In this document: positions 32,449 through 40,813 of the stretch, in pieces
Numbering within the stretch: position 1 is the first letter of the stretch
Layout of the letters: each line of letters starts with the position of its first letter
Origin: Deltaproteobacteria bacterium
GTDB lineage: Bacteria; Desulfobacterota; Desulfobacteria; Desulfobacterales; Desulfobacteraceae
DNA length: 64,000 nucleotides
Direction of reading: 5' to 3'
Assembly (NCBI GenBank): GCA_027858995.1
Contig: JAQIBP010000054.1
Location: forward strand, 44,018 to 108,017
The notes under the pieces: model-generated
The model's database searches: none
Seen by the model: only the letters and a program-made list of their open reading frames with translations
What the model was told of the DNA's origin: nothing
Program-made: the position numbers and the translations under genes

Positions 32449-34413
32449 ATGGCCAAAGAAATCATTACCAAAAAACAGGTTCCAGCATCAGATCGAACCA
32501 TGTGCGATGCAACAGCTCAAATGCTTGAAAAAGCCAGAAGGGATGGGGTCATAATTGATCTTGACCGTGGTTATGATATGAAACCATGCCCCATAGGTGT
32601 TCAATCTGCTTGCTGCAAGCATTGCTTTATGGGGCCGTGTCGTTTAAACCCGAGAGATCCATACAAAAAAGTTGGTGTTTGCGGAGCAACAATTGATACT
32701 ATCATGTCAAGAAATTTTGGAAGAATGGTTGCTGCAGGATCTGCCTCCCATAATGATCATGGAATGAATATACTTGAATTGTTTAAGGGTATAATTGACG
32801 GTAAAGTAAAGGATTTTAAGATAAAAAACACTTTCAAACTTGAAGAACTTGCAAAATCGATTGGCATTGATATTGAAGACAAAGAAATTCTTGAAGTTGC
32901 AAAAGAGCTTTACACAGAACTTGAAAAGACATTTTCCAATGTTGAAGGGGAGATGCCTTTCACAAAAAGAGTTCCCAAAGAAACTCTTGAACAATGGCGC
33001 AGGGAGGGTGTTGTTCCAAGAGGTGCCATGCGTGAAATAATGGAGCTCATGAGCAGGACTCATATCGGTTGTGACCAGGATTATAATAATCTTTCAAAGC
33101 AGATTACACGTACTGCCCTTGCCGACGGATGGGGCGGTTCAATGATTGCAACAGAACTTTCAGATATAATGTTTGGAACACCATCTCCCACGCTGGCTGA
33201 CGTTAACATGGGTGTTTTAAAAGAAGATCATGTAAATATTATTGTCCATGGACATGAGCCTGCCATGTTTGAAGCCATGCTTGCCGGTGTTAATGATAAG
33301 TTTTTCATTGATGCAGCAAAGGAAAAGGGTGCCAAAGGGATTAATCTGGTCGGCATGTGCTGTTCCGGTGCTGAAATGATGTCCAGACACGGTGTTCCAC
33401 ATGCAGGAAGTTTTGGGTCAACTGAAGCTGTTATAGTAACAGGTGCAGTTGATGCTATGGTTGTTGATATCCAGTGTATTAAACAGGGGCTTGCCTCGGT
33501 TGCGAAATGTTATGATACATACCTTATTACAACAAATCCAAGGGCACATATTGAAGGTGCAACTCATATTGAATTTGAGGAGACTAATCCAGGCAAATGT
33601 ATTGATGATGTTCTTTCCAAAGCCATTGCAAGATTCGGTACCAGAAGCATGCCTGTGGAAATTCCTCAAATAACCCAATCCGGTATCCACGGATTTTCCC
33701 ATGAATATATAGAGTATATGCTGGGTGGTGTTTACAGAGGCAGTTATACACCCCTTAATGATAATATTATTAATGGAAGAATCCGGGGGGTTGCAGGTGT
33801 TGTTGGGTGTACAAATCCAAAAGTTAAACAGGATTCAATTCATATAGAGCTTGTCAAAGAGTTAATAAAAAATGATGTATTGGTACTTCAGACAGGATGC
33901 TCACAGATTTCACTTGCCAAGGCAGGCTTTCTTGTGCCCGAGGCTGCATGCCTTGCCGGAGATGGACTTGCAGAAGTATGTGAAACTGTTGGTATGCCTC
34001 CTGTCCTGGGCTTGGGCTCCTGCGTTGATAATACCAGAATTCTAATTGCAGCATCAGCAATGGTTAAAGCAGGCGGCCTTGGTAACACGATTGCCGACCT
34101 GCCGGTTGCAGGATGTGCTCCTGAGTGGATGAGTGAGAAAGCAATTGCCATTGGTCAGTATTTTGTGGCTTCAGGTGTATATACGGTTTTTGGTATTGGT
34201 CTTCCAATTGTAAAAGGCACCAAGTATTATGATTATCTTTTCAATGGTATGGAGAAGCAGGGTTTTGGGAAATGGGGTACAGCGTCAGACCCCCATGAAA
34301 TTGCACAGATGATGATAGCTCACATTGATAAAAAGAGAAAACAGCTTGGGATTGACAAGGCAAGAGAGAGGACTCTCGTTGATATGTCAGATAGAAGACA
34401 GCTTACTGCTTGA
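32449..34413 (+). CDS. cooS: Anaerobic Ni-Fe carbon monoxide dehydrogenase, catalytic subunit
   Basis: 654 residues from the ATG at 32449 (GAGGAG seven bases upstream; the longer frame starts with TTG). N-terminal B/D-cluster ligands in CPIGVQSACCKHCFMGPCRLNP, later C-cluster residues in GMCCSGAEMMSRHG, GVVGCTNPKV, LQTGCSQ and GLGSCVDNTR. It interconverts CO and CO2. Neither the electron-transfer partner cooF nor the nickel insertase cooC, nor acetyl-CoA synthase, is adjacent, so this is an orphan monofunctional enzyme whose role may be CO detoxification or electron supply. A strong terminator follows. Confidence 0.95.
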   Translation: MAKEIITKKQVPASDRTMCDATAQMLEKARRDGVIIDLDRGYDMKPCPIGVQSACCKHCFMGPCRLNPRDPYKKVGVCGATIDTIMSRNFGRMVAAGSASHNDHGMNILELFKGIIDGKVKDFKIKNTFKLEELAKSIGIDIEDKEILEVAKELYTELEKTFSNVEGEMPFTKRVPKETLEQWRREGVVPRGAMREIMELMSRTHIGCDQDYNNLSKQITRTALADGWGGSMIATELSDIMFGTPSPTLADVNMGVLKEDHVNIIVHGHEPAMFEAMLAGVNDKFFIDAAKEKGAKGINLVGMCCSGAEMMSRHGVPHAGSFGSTEAVIVTGAVDAMVVDIQCIKQGLASVAKCYDTYLITTNPRAHIEGATHIEFEETNPGKCIDDVLSKAIARFGTRSMPVEIPQITQSGIHGFSHEYIEYMLGGVYRGSYTPLNDNIINGRIRGVAGVVGCTNPKVKQDSIHIELVKELIKNDVLVLQTGCSQISLAKAGFLVPEAACLAGDGLAEVCETVGMPPVLGLGSCVDNTRILIAASAMVKAGGLGNTIADLPVAGCAPEWMSEKAIAIGQYFVASGVYTVFGIGLPIVKGTKYYDYLFNGMEKQGFGKWGTASDPHEIAQMMIAHIDKKRKQLGIDKARERTLVDMSDRRQLTA

Positions 34414-34423
34414 ATGATGTTGC

Positions 34424-34463
34424 CAGGGCACCAAGAGATTGTTATATATTTTTTGGTGCCCTG
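34424..34463. terminator. Terminator of cooS
   Basis: 11-bp perfect stem CAGGGCACCAA (34424-34434) / TTGGTGCCCTG (34453-34463), beginning 11 bp after the stop and followed by TTTT. It also lies past the end of the convergent small gene at 34469. Confidence 0.8.
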
Positions 34464-34468
34464 ATGTT

Positions 34469-34645
34469 TTAGGTTAAAATACAGGTTCTTGCTTTCGTTC
34501 CACTCTCTTTAGCAGCTTTTCTATAGCAAAGATGCCGATCTTCAATACTGGTTGTACCATAATCACAAGCAAGAAGGACTTCCATTAGACTCTCTTTTTC
34601 AAGGGAGCAGCATTTTATTGCTTTTTCACTGATTATTTTTTTCAT
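34469..34645 (-). CDS. Small Cys-containing hypothetical protein
   Basis: 58 residues: starts MKKIISEKAIKCCSLEKES and has five cysteines (12, 13, 27, 40, 55) with no CxxC pair. The ATG is preceded by a purine-rich AGAGGGGTGGG. It follows the 82-residue gene at 34669 by 23 bp in the same direction, so the two probably form a small operon. No family recognised. Confidence 0.55.
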   Translation of the reverse strand: MKKIISEKAIKCCSLEKESLMEVLLACDYGTTSIEDRHLCYRKAAKESGTKARTCILT

Positions 34646-34668
34646 TTGCCCACCCCTCTACTCTTTTG

Positions 34669-34917
34669 TCACATAGATTTTATATTATCTTTTAGCTGAG
34701 CTATCTGCAAGCCTAAGCCTAAACACTTATTTTCATCAATACATTCATTTACATCCAAAGGCTCAATAAATGTTTTTAATTTTTTATTCCCTTTGTTCAT
34801 ATTAACTGTCCAGGCCTTATTAGATCCATCAAAATTTACATTTATATCAACACCGCATTCTCCCACATCAGAGGAGATGGATCGGATTTTTTCACATATC
34901 TGATTTGCATTATACAT
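34669..34917 (-). CDS. Hypothetical small protein with Cys residues
   Basis: 82 residues: CEKIRSISSDVGECGVDINVN, then a beta-rich middle (KAWTVNMNKGNKKLKTFIEPLD) and NECIDENKCLGLGLQIAQLKDNI. Four Cys, no signal peptide. AGGGGGGAAA lies upstream. No known family recognised; it may be a small redox or metal-binding partner of the neighbouring oxidoreductases (guess). Confidence 0.6.
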   Translation of the reverse strand: MYNANQICEKIRSISSDVGECGVDINVNFDGSNKAWTVNMNKGNKKLKTFIEPLDVNECIDENKCLGLGLQIAQLKDNIKSM

Positions 34918-34969
34918 GAGATTTCCCCCCTTTTTTTAGAAAATAAATAGGTATAAAATATGGGATTGA

Positions 34970-35060
34970 ACCACCCATAAGTATTAAACAAAAGATAAGG
35001 TTTTCTTATTGTAAGTCAAATTAAATTGTCAATCTCTCATTGACTTACTATAAATAACTG
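34970..35060 (+). repeat. Second copy of the cooS/rubrerythrin upstream sequence
   Basis: The sequence around 34984-35020 (AAAAGATAAGGTTTTCTTATTG) matches 32163-32200 at about 34 of 39 positions, and the 12-mer TAAATAACTGGC is shared further on. In this copy ATAAG-GTTTT-CTTAT is a short palindrome. Both copies lie between divergent genes. Confidence 0.55.
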
Positions 35061-35194
35061 GCATATTATTCCTCAGTTCAAGAAAAATAGATATCAAAGG
35101 AGAATCAGATAAACTTACAGGCATAACAACTCTATGGCTATACGGATTATGCTTATAAAATTTTTCAAAGTATTCAAAAACAGAGAGGGGAAAC

Positions 35195-36187
35195 ATGGAT
35201 AAACTTTCATACAGAGCATTGATTGTTGACGAAACTAAAAAAAACAGATTTTCAAGACAGATCAAAGAGGCATTTATTAAGGATCTGCCGGATAATGATG
35301 TTCTCATCCGGGTTCACTACTCTTCTCTGAACTATAAAGATGCCCTGTCAGCAACTGGAAATCGTGGTGTTACAAAAGAATACCCGCATACCCCCGGGAT
35401 TGATGCTGCAGGAATTGTTGAAGAGAGCCGCGTTGATACTGTAAAAAGAGGGGAGAAGGTCATTGTTACAAGCTATGACCTCGGTATGAACACAAAAGGC
35501 GGGTTTGGACAATATATATGTGTACCAGCGGACTGGGTAGTTAAGCTGCCACGAGAGTTGAACTTAAAACAGAGCATGATTTATGGAACTGCTGGATTTA
35601 CAGCCGGCATGTCCATTTTCAAACTGACCCGAACCATCAGGCCTGAGCATGGAGGTATCCTTGTCACAGGTGCCACAGGCGGCGTAGGAAGTCTTGCTGC
35701 TGCAATTTTATCCCACCTTGGATACAGAGTGACAGCGGTCTCCGGGAAAACAGATACTACTTTTTTAGAAAAGCTGGGTGTCAATGACATAATTAATAGG
35801 GATGATTTTCTTAAAAACACAGCCCCGCCCATTTTAAAACCTCAGTGGGCAGGTGCTATAGACACTGTGGGGGGACAGATCCTGGCAACGGCCATTAAAT
35901 CCATAAAGCCGGATGGAATCGTAACATGCTGCGGTAATGTCGCTTCTCCTGATCTTCCCATCAATGTATTCCCTTTTATCTTAAGGGGTGTTTCTCTTCT
36001 CGGGATAGATTCACAGCATTGCCCCATGGAATTTCGGCTAAAAATCTGGGAAAAACTCGCAACAGATTGGAAATTTAACCTTCTTGAAAGCATTTACAAT
36101 GAGATTTCCTTAGATAAATTAAATAATAAAATCGACCACATTTTAAAAGGAGATCTGAAAGGCCGCACCCTGATAAATTTAGATTAA
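35195..36187 (+). CDS. YhdH/YhfP-family quinone oxidoreductase (acrylyl-CoA reductase type)
   Basis: 330 residues of the zinc-free medium-chain dehydrogenase family: FIKDLPDNDVLIRVHYSSLNYKDALS, HTPGIDAAGIV, NAD(P)-binding VTGATGGVGSLAAAI and GIDSQHCPMEFR. The family includes AcuI, which reduces acryloyl-CoA with NADPH; detoxification of reactive enoyl-CoA or quinones is likely. AGAGAGGGG ribosome binding site. The duplicated fragment of another gene sits directly after its stop codon. Confidence 0.88.
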   Translation: MDKLSYRALIVDETKKNRFSRQIKEAFIKDLPDNDVLIRVHYSSLNYKDALSATGNRGVTKEYPHTPGIDAAGIVEESRVDTVKRGEKVIVTSYDLGMNTKGGFGQYICVPADWVVKLPRELNLKQSMIYGTAGFTAGMSIFKLTRTIRPEHGGILVTGATGGVGSLAAAILSHLGYRVTAVSGKTDTTFLEKLGVNDIINRDDFLKNTAPPILKPQWAGAIDTVGGQILATAIKSIKPDGIVTCCGNVASPDLPINVFPFILRGVSLLGIDSQHCPMEFRLKIWEKLATDWKFNLLESIYNEISLDKLNNKIDHILKGDLKGRTLINLD

Positions 36188-36192
36188 ATTAA

Positions 36193-36282
36193 ATTTTTTC
36201 AGATGAATTTAAAAAAAACCATAAATGTGATCAATGCGGAGAGAAGATAGATTTCACTTCGTGTATGTATAATAAAGGTTAG
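36193..36282 (+). pseudogene. 3' fragment of the 61-residue Cys-rich gene
   Basis: The 30 codons read FSDEFKKNHKCDQCGEKIDF and on to the stop, matching the last 30 residues of the gene at 30903-31088 with few changes. A TAA lies in frame just ahead and there is no start. The similarity continues past the stop to 36324 (about 88 percent over 134 bp), so the downstream region was copied too. Confidence 0.85.
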
Positions 36283-36310
36283 TAAGGCTGGGATTATAAA
36301 CCCATAACAC

Positions 36311-36366
36311 CCTGGTTTTTAACACTTGAACCTATCATGTTTGGCTCAAATGAATTAAAAACCAGG
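36311..36366 (+). terminator. Long-loop inverted repeat
   Basis: Perfect 12-bp arms CCTGGTTTTTAA (36311-36322) and TTAAAAACCAGG (36355-36366) with 32 bases between. It may end transcription from the YhdH gene; only its left arm lies in the duplicated fragment. Confidence 0.4.
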
Positions 36367-36400
36367 ATATCTTTTGAAATGGACACTCTTCACTACTCTT

Positions 36401-36631
36401 TTATTTCATAGGCTGTGGATCACAGAGAGCATCTTCTTTAACAGCACCTCTTCCGCATCCACCACAAAAATAATCAAATTTTGCGACCTCTGGTTTGCAA
36501 AGATGCTTTTTCTTTTTAGCTTGTTGACCACAGCTTTCACAGCTATATAGTTTTCCTGCATCTGTAGGATCACATAAATGTCCTCCCTCAGATGATATTT
36601 TCCCACATGATTTACAAGTATAAGTAGTCAT
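36401..36631 (-). CDS. Triple zinc-ribbon Cys-rich protein
   Basis: 76 residues built of three units of about 25 residues, each CxxC followed by a further Cys: YTCKSCGKISSEGGHLC, YSCESCGQQAKKKKHLC and YFCGGCGRGAVKEDALC. Nine Cys in all, each unit suited to bind a metal ion with a shared fourth ligand. No fused catalytic part. TAGGAGGG ribosome binding site. Function unknown; metal store, chaperone or regulator are all possible. Confidence 0.75.
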   Translation of the reverse strand: MTTYTCKSCGKISSEGGHLCDPTDAGKLYSCESCGQQAKKKKHLCKPEVAKFDYFCGGCGRGAVKEDALCDPQPMK

Positions 36632-36933
36632 ATTTCCCTCCTAAAGGTAAAAAAAGTAAAAACCGAGAACCTCTGTCCATAAAAACCTTTATGAATAAAT
36701 ATACAGTCTAAATTGTGAAAGTCAATTTTATTTTCTTTATCAATAATATTTACATTACCAGAAAAAGAATTATTTTTAGATCATAACTCAGGCAATTTAG
36801 TTACAAAACTCCTGAAGACAACAAGGAGTAAAAAAGATGTATAATAAAAGCCAACTATGCGAAAATAAGATTTATATACTTCTTTAAGACAACATAAAAC
36901 ACAGATGAAGTATTCATAGAGGAAATAAAAGCC
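36632..36933. other. 302-bp AT-rich intergenic region
   Basis: Lies between the divergent Cys-rich genes at 36401 and 36934 and must contain their promoters. I see no open frame with a ribosome binding site and no strong hairpin. Confidence 0.6.
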
Positions 36934-37104
36934 ATGAAATCAAAAACAATATGCAAAAGGTGTAACGGAAGAAAAATCATTGAAGGGCATTGTGAATGCA
37001 ATATGGAGTGGCGCAGCAGTGGAGATGGTGACTATTGGGACGACTGTATATGTGAACCTGACTTGGAATGCCCTGATTGCAAAGGAACCGGCTTTATTGA
37101 ATAA
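36934..37104 (+). CDS. DnaJ-type Cys-rich mini-protein
   Basis: 56 residues. CKRCNGRKIIEGHCECN opens it and CPDCKGTGF closes it; CxxCxGxG is the zinc-knuckle unit of the DnaJ central domain, here without J-domain or substrate-binding part. The middle carries WRSSGDGDYWDDCICEPDLE. GAGGAA ten bases upstream. Its position ahead of selO suggests possible co-transcription (63 bp gap). Confidence 0.65.
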   Translation: MKSKTICKRCNGRKIIEGHCECNMEWRSSGDGDYWDDCICEPDLECPDCKGTGFIE

Positions 37105-37167
37105 AACAAACCCTGTAGCCAATTGATATGACAGATTACTATACTGGTGGTAAAGTGAGGTTGATGC

Positions 37168-38787
37168 ATGATGTATCCCATGGGATATCCTGATATGATT
37201 AAATCTATAAAATTTGACAATAGCTTTGTCCGGGAACTGCCGGAAGATCCTGAAACGACAAATACACGGCGACAGGTTCTGAGTTCCTGTTATTCCAGGG
37301 TAAATCCGACAATTGTCTCTTCTCCCAAGCTGGTTGCTTATTCAAGGGAAGTTGCAGCTCTTCTGGGTTTTTCTAAAGAGTTTTGTGAATCAGATTATTT
37401 TATCCAGGTGTTTGCAGGCAATCTGATGATGCCTGGCATGGATACATATGCCACTTGTTATGGCGGGCACCAGTTCGGAAACTGGGCGGGTCAGCTCGGG
37501 GATGGAAGAGCCATCAATCTTGGAGATATTGTAAATAAACAATCAAAACGCTGGGGGTTACAGCTTAAAGGAGCAGGCCTGACACCTTATTCCAGAACAG
37601 CAGACGGGCTTGCCGTGCTGCGGTCCTCCATACGGGAATTTTTATGCAGTGAAGCCATGTTTCATCTTGGGATTCCAACTACCCGCGCTTTAAGCCTTAT
37701 TTTAACAGGAAAAATGGTTGAGCGGGACATGTTTTATGATGGCCACCCCAGGCTGGAACCCGGTGCCATTGTCTGCAGGGTGGCTTCCTCATTTACAAGG
37801 TTCGGCAATTTTGAAATTTTTACCTCCCGTGGTGAAATAAGTGTATTGAAACAGCTGGTTGATTACACTATCAGCAAAGACTTTCCCCACCTGGGCAAAC
37901 CTTCACCCGAGGTTTATATAAAATGGTTTGAGGAAATTTGCAGGACAACTGCTGATATGATTATTCACTGGATGCGGGTGGGATTTGTTCATGGGGTGAT
38001 GAATACGGATAACATGTCCATTTTAGGCCTGACTATTGATTACGGGCCATATGGCTGGTTGGAAGATTATAACCCTGCATGGACTCCCAATACGACTGAT
38101 GCAGGGACAAGGCGGTATTGTTTTGGAAACCAGCCGCAGATTGCCCAGTGGAATCTTGCAAAACTTGCAACTGCAATCTACCCGCTTATCGAAAAAACGA
38201 AACCTTTGCAGGCAGCTGTAGAGCGTTTTGAACATCACTATCAAAGCGGGTGGCAGACCATGATGGCAAAAAAACTGGGTCTGATTGCCTATGATACTGG
38301 AAAAGATGGGAGCCTGATCAAAGAACTCCTCGAAATTCTGTCATTGGCGGAAACTGACATGACCATTTTCTTTAGAAAGCTTGCTTTACTCGATATACCA
38401 GGATTTATGAATAATTTCGAAATACAAGCTCTAACAACACCTTTAATGGATGCTTATTATATTCCTGATCAGATTACCAGCGGGTATAAAAAACGCATTT
38501 ATGGCTGGCTTGAAGGGTATATCCAGCGCCTCAACAAGGATAATTTGTCTATGAAAAAAAGACGCAAAAAAATGGATGCAGTCAATCCCAAATATGTGCT
38601 TAGGAATTATCTTGCTCAGCAATCCATTGATAAAGCTGAGCAGGGCGACTTTTCAATGATCCATGAACTGCTCGAAGTAATGCGTCGTCCCTATGATGAG
38701 CAGCCGGACAAAAAAATATTTGCAGAAAAACGCCCGGACTGGGCTCGCAGCAAACCCGGCTGCTCCATGCTGTCTTGCAGCTCATGA
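37168..38787 (+). CDS. selO: SelO/YdiU-family protein adenylyltransferase (pseudokinase fold)
   Basis: 539 residues. TCYGGHQFGNWAGQLGDGRAINLGDI, KGAGLTPYSRTADGLAVLRSSIREFLCSEAMFHLG and FVHGVMNTDNMSILGLTIDYGPYGWLEDYNP are the conserved blocks of SelO, which transfers AMP from ATP to protein hydroxyls in redox regulation. The C-terminus ends CSMLSCSS; the final CSS is the position where animal SelO has selenocysteine (USS). Full length. Start taken at the first ATG after GTGAGGTTG; the next codon is also ATG. Confidence 0.92.
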   Translation: MMYPMGYPDMIKSIKFDNSFVRELPEDPETTNTRRQVLSSCYSRVNPTIVSSPKLVAYSREVAALLGFSKEFCESDYFIQVFAGNLMMPGMDTYATCYGGHQFGNWAGQLGDGRAINLGDIVNKQSKRWGLQLKGAGLTPYSRTADGLAVLRSSIREFLCSEAMFHLGIPTTRALSLILTGKMVERDMFYDGHPRLEPGAIVCRVASSFTRFGNFEIFTSRGEISVLKQLVDYTISKDFPHLGKPSPEVYIKWFEEICRTTADMIIHWMRVGFVHGVMNTDNMSILGLTIDYGPYGWLEDYNPAWTPNTTDAGTRRYCFGNQPQIAQWNLAKLATAIYPLIEKTKPLQAAVERFEHHYQSGWQTMMAKKLGLIAYDTGKDGSLIKELLEILSLAETDMTIFFRKLALLDIPGFMNNFEIQALTTPLMDAYYIPDQITSGYKKRIYGWLEGYIQRLNKDNLSMKKRRKKMDAVNPKYVLRNYLAQQSIDKAEQGDFSMIHELLEVMRRPYDEQPDKKIFAEKRPDWARSKPGCSMLSCSS

Positions 38788-38861
38788 TGGAGCAAACCTA
38801 ATTATTAAAAAAAATAGACATGGTTATAGTGACAAGTCACGGTGAAAAAGGATAAACAAAT

Positions 38862-39782
38862 ATGAAACATATACTCATCACAGGTGCTTCAGGATTTATT
38901 GGAAAAAAACTTGCCAGGCTTTTTTTAAAAAAAGGATATAAGGTAACTGGCATTGGAACATCTCTAAAACATCCATTTTCCATGGAATTCGAAAATTTCG
39001 ACTGGATCAGCGCTGATACTACAATTGAAGGTGATTGGCAAAATTGCGTTGCAGTTTCAGATATCATAATTAATCTGACTGGCCGGAATATTTTCCGTTA
39101 CTGGACAAAAAAATACAAAACAGCTATTTATGACTCTCGCATATTAACAACACGGAATATAATCAATGCTCTTGCAGATAATGGAAAGACTCAAAAGCTT
39201 TTAACCGCATCTGCTGTGGGAATATATGGAGACTGCAGGGAAGAGTTGTTAACTGAAGATAAACTGCCTGGACATGATTTTCTGGCTGAGGTATGTCAGG
39301 AGTGGGAAAAAGAGGGATTAAAAGCCAAAAAAAAAGGTGTCCGGGTTGCTGTAATGAGGTTTGGTGTTGTCCTTGGCAATGGAGGAGGGGCATTGTCTTT
39401 AATGGCCCCTCTATTTAAACTTTTTGCAGGCGGCCCACTTGGAAAGGGTCAACACTGGTTTCCATGGATACATATTGAAGATCTTGAAAGGGCAGTTGAA
39501 TTCATCATTGAAAACAATGATATTGACGGCATCTTCAATTTTACAGGGCCAGAGCCTGTACAACAAAAGCAATTTGCCATATCATTGGGGAAAGCACTTC
39601 ACAGGCCATCATTCATGCCTGCACCATCCTTTATAGTAAAGGCAATAATGGGCGAACTTGGTAGTTCTCTTTTGCAAAGCCAAAAAGCAATTCCTAAAAA
39701 TCTTACAGATTCAGGATATCATTTTAAATTTTCAGATGTGAAATCAGCACTTCAAGATATTTTCAAGGAAAGAGACCTTTGA
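38862..39782 (+). CDS. TIGR01777-family NAD-dependent epimerase/oxidoreductase
   Basis: 306 residues: N-terminal NAD(P)-binding ILITGASGFIGKKLARLF, WISADTTIEGDW, INLTGRNIF, the Ser/Tyr region SAVGIYGD and MRFGVVLGNGGGAL, followed by a C-terminal DUF1731-like helix pair. The extended short-chain dehydrogenase family (YfcH/SulA type) has no settled substrate. AAAAAGGAT ribosome binding site. 75 bp after selO. Confidence 0.88.
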   Translation: MKHILITGASGFIGKKLARLFLKKGYKVTGIGTSLKHPFSMEFENFDWISADTTIEGDWQNCVAVSDIIINLTGRNIFRYWTKKYKTAIYDSRILTTRNIINALADNGKTQKLLTASAVGIYGDCREELLTEDKLPGHDFLAEVCQEWEKEGLKAKKKGVRVAVMRFGVVLGNGGGALSLMAPLFKLFAGGPLGKGQHWFPWIHIEDLERAVEFIIENNDIDGIFNFTGPEPVQQKQFAISLGKALHRPSFMPAPSFIVKAIMGELGSSLLQSQKAIPKNLTDSGYHFKFSDVKSALQDIFKERDL

Positions 39783-39901
39783 TTAAAATCATACTGAATG
39801 GCTCATTGCAATGTGTCGCTTTTTCATTTATAATTTAATTTTTCTGAACTACAGTATAGTATATATTATGAATAATATTTTGAGTTTTAAGGAGATTTAT
39901 T

Positions 39902-40063
39902 ATTGATAAATATGTATGCGGCCTTTGTGGATATATTTATGACCCAGCCCAGGGTGACCCGGACAATGGTGTTGATCCAGGAAAAAATTTTGATGATATT
40001 CCAGATGACTGGACCTACCCTGTCTGCGGTGCAGGCAAAGAAGACTTTTCAAAAGAAGAGTAA
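39902..40063 (+). pseudogene. Degenerate rubredoxin (ATT start, missing Cys ligand)
   Basis: Translates to a full-length 53-residue rubredoxin ([38 protein letters not shown]). The codon in the ATG position is ATT (39902), seven bases after AAGGAG, and no ATG, GTG or TTG exists in frame between the upstream TGA and this point. Three of four iron ligands are in place (C6, C9, C42) but codon 39 at 40016-40018 is TAC (Tyr) where rubredoxins have TGC (Cys). Two independent lesions in a short gene suggest decay; a weakly started variant protein cannot be excluded. It is 25 bp upstream of a rubrerythrin. Confidence 0.8.
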
Positions 40064-40088
40064 ATAAAATTTTATTAAAGGGGGAAAA

Positions 40089-40667
40089 ATGACAAAATTA
40101 AAAGGAACACAAACTCAAAAAAATTTGTTAACTGCTTTTGCAGGGGAATCACAGGCACGCAACCGATATACCTACTTTGCTTCACAGGCAAAAAAAGAAG
40201 GCTATGTCCAGATTCAATCTATTTTTGAAGAGACTGCAAACCATGAAAAAGAGCATGCTAAACGACTGTTCAAGTATCTGAAGTCAGGCGAAGAAGTCGA
40301 AATCACAGCAGGTTTTCCAGCCGGCACTATTGGATCAACAGTGAACAATCTCAAGGCTTCTGCTGGTGGCGAAAACTATGAAAATACATCCATGTATCCT
40401 GGGTTTGCAGCCACGGCAAGAGAAGAGGGATTCAATGATATTGCAACAACCTTTGCATCCATTGCTGTAGCCGAACTTTACCATGAGAAGAGATTTCTTG
40501 CCCTTGTGGAGAATATTGAAAAGGATCGTGTATTTAAAAGAGAAATGAATGTGAAATGGCGATGCAGGAACTGTGGATATAACCATGAAGGAAATGAACC
40601 ACCTGGTGTATGTCCGGCTTGTGCCCACCCAAAAGCTCACTTTGAATTAATTCCTGAAAATTATTAG
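40089..40667 (+). CDS. Rubrerythrin (near-duplicate of 31333)
   Basis: 192 residues, same organisation as 31333-31911 and about 92 percent identical by eye: diiron residues in ESQARNRYTYF, ANHEKEHAKRLF and AVAELYHEKRFLAL, rubredoxin centre with CRNCGYN and CPACAHPKAHFEL. The GGGGGAAAA leader before ATG also resembles that of the other copy. Peroxide reductase. It follows the damaged rubredoxin gene by 25 bp, an arrangement (rubredoxin then rubrerythrin) usual for functional donor/acceptor pairs. Confidence 0.95.
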   Translation: MTKLKGTQTQKNLLTAFAGESQARNRYTYFASQAKKEGYVQIQSIFEETANHEKEHAKRLFKYLKSGEEVEITAGFPAGTIGSTVNNLKASAGGENYENTSMYPGFAATAREEGFNDIATTFASIAVAELYHEKRFLALVENIEKDRVFKREMNVKWRCRNCGYNHEGNEPPGVCPACAHPKAHFELIPENY

Positions 40668-40813
40668 ATCCTGTGATGCACCTGAAACAACTTTTTATAC
40701 TGATGCTGCCAAGGTAACAGCAAGATAATATTGTAACCTTCATGGCCTTTGGGAATACTAACGGAACAATATTTAATACAAACTTGTTTCCACCTTATAA
40801 AAGGATAACTTTT

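Noticed and set aside
36311-36366. Inverted repeat as an insertion-sequence end
   Set aside because: No transposase or second copy; its left arm simply continues the duplicated flank of the small Cys gene.
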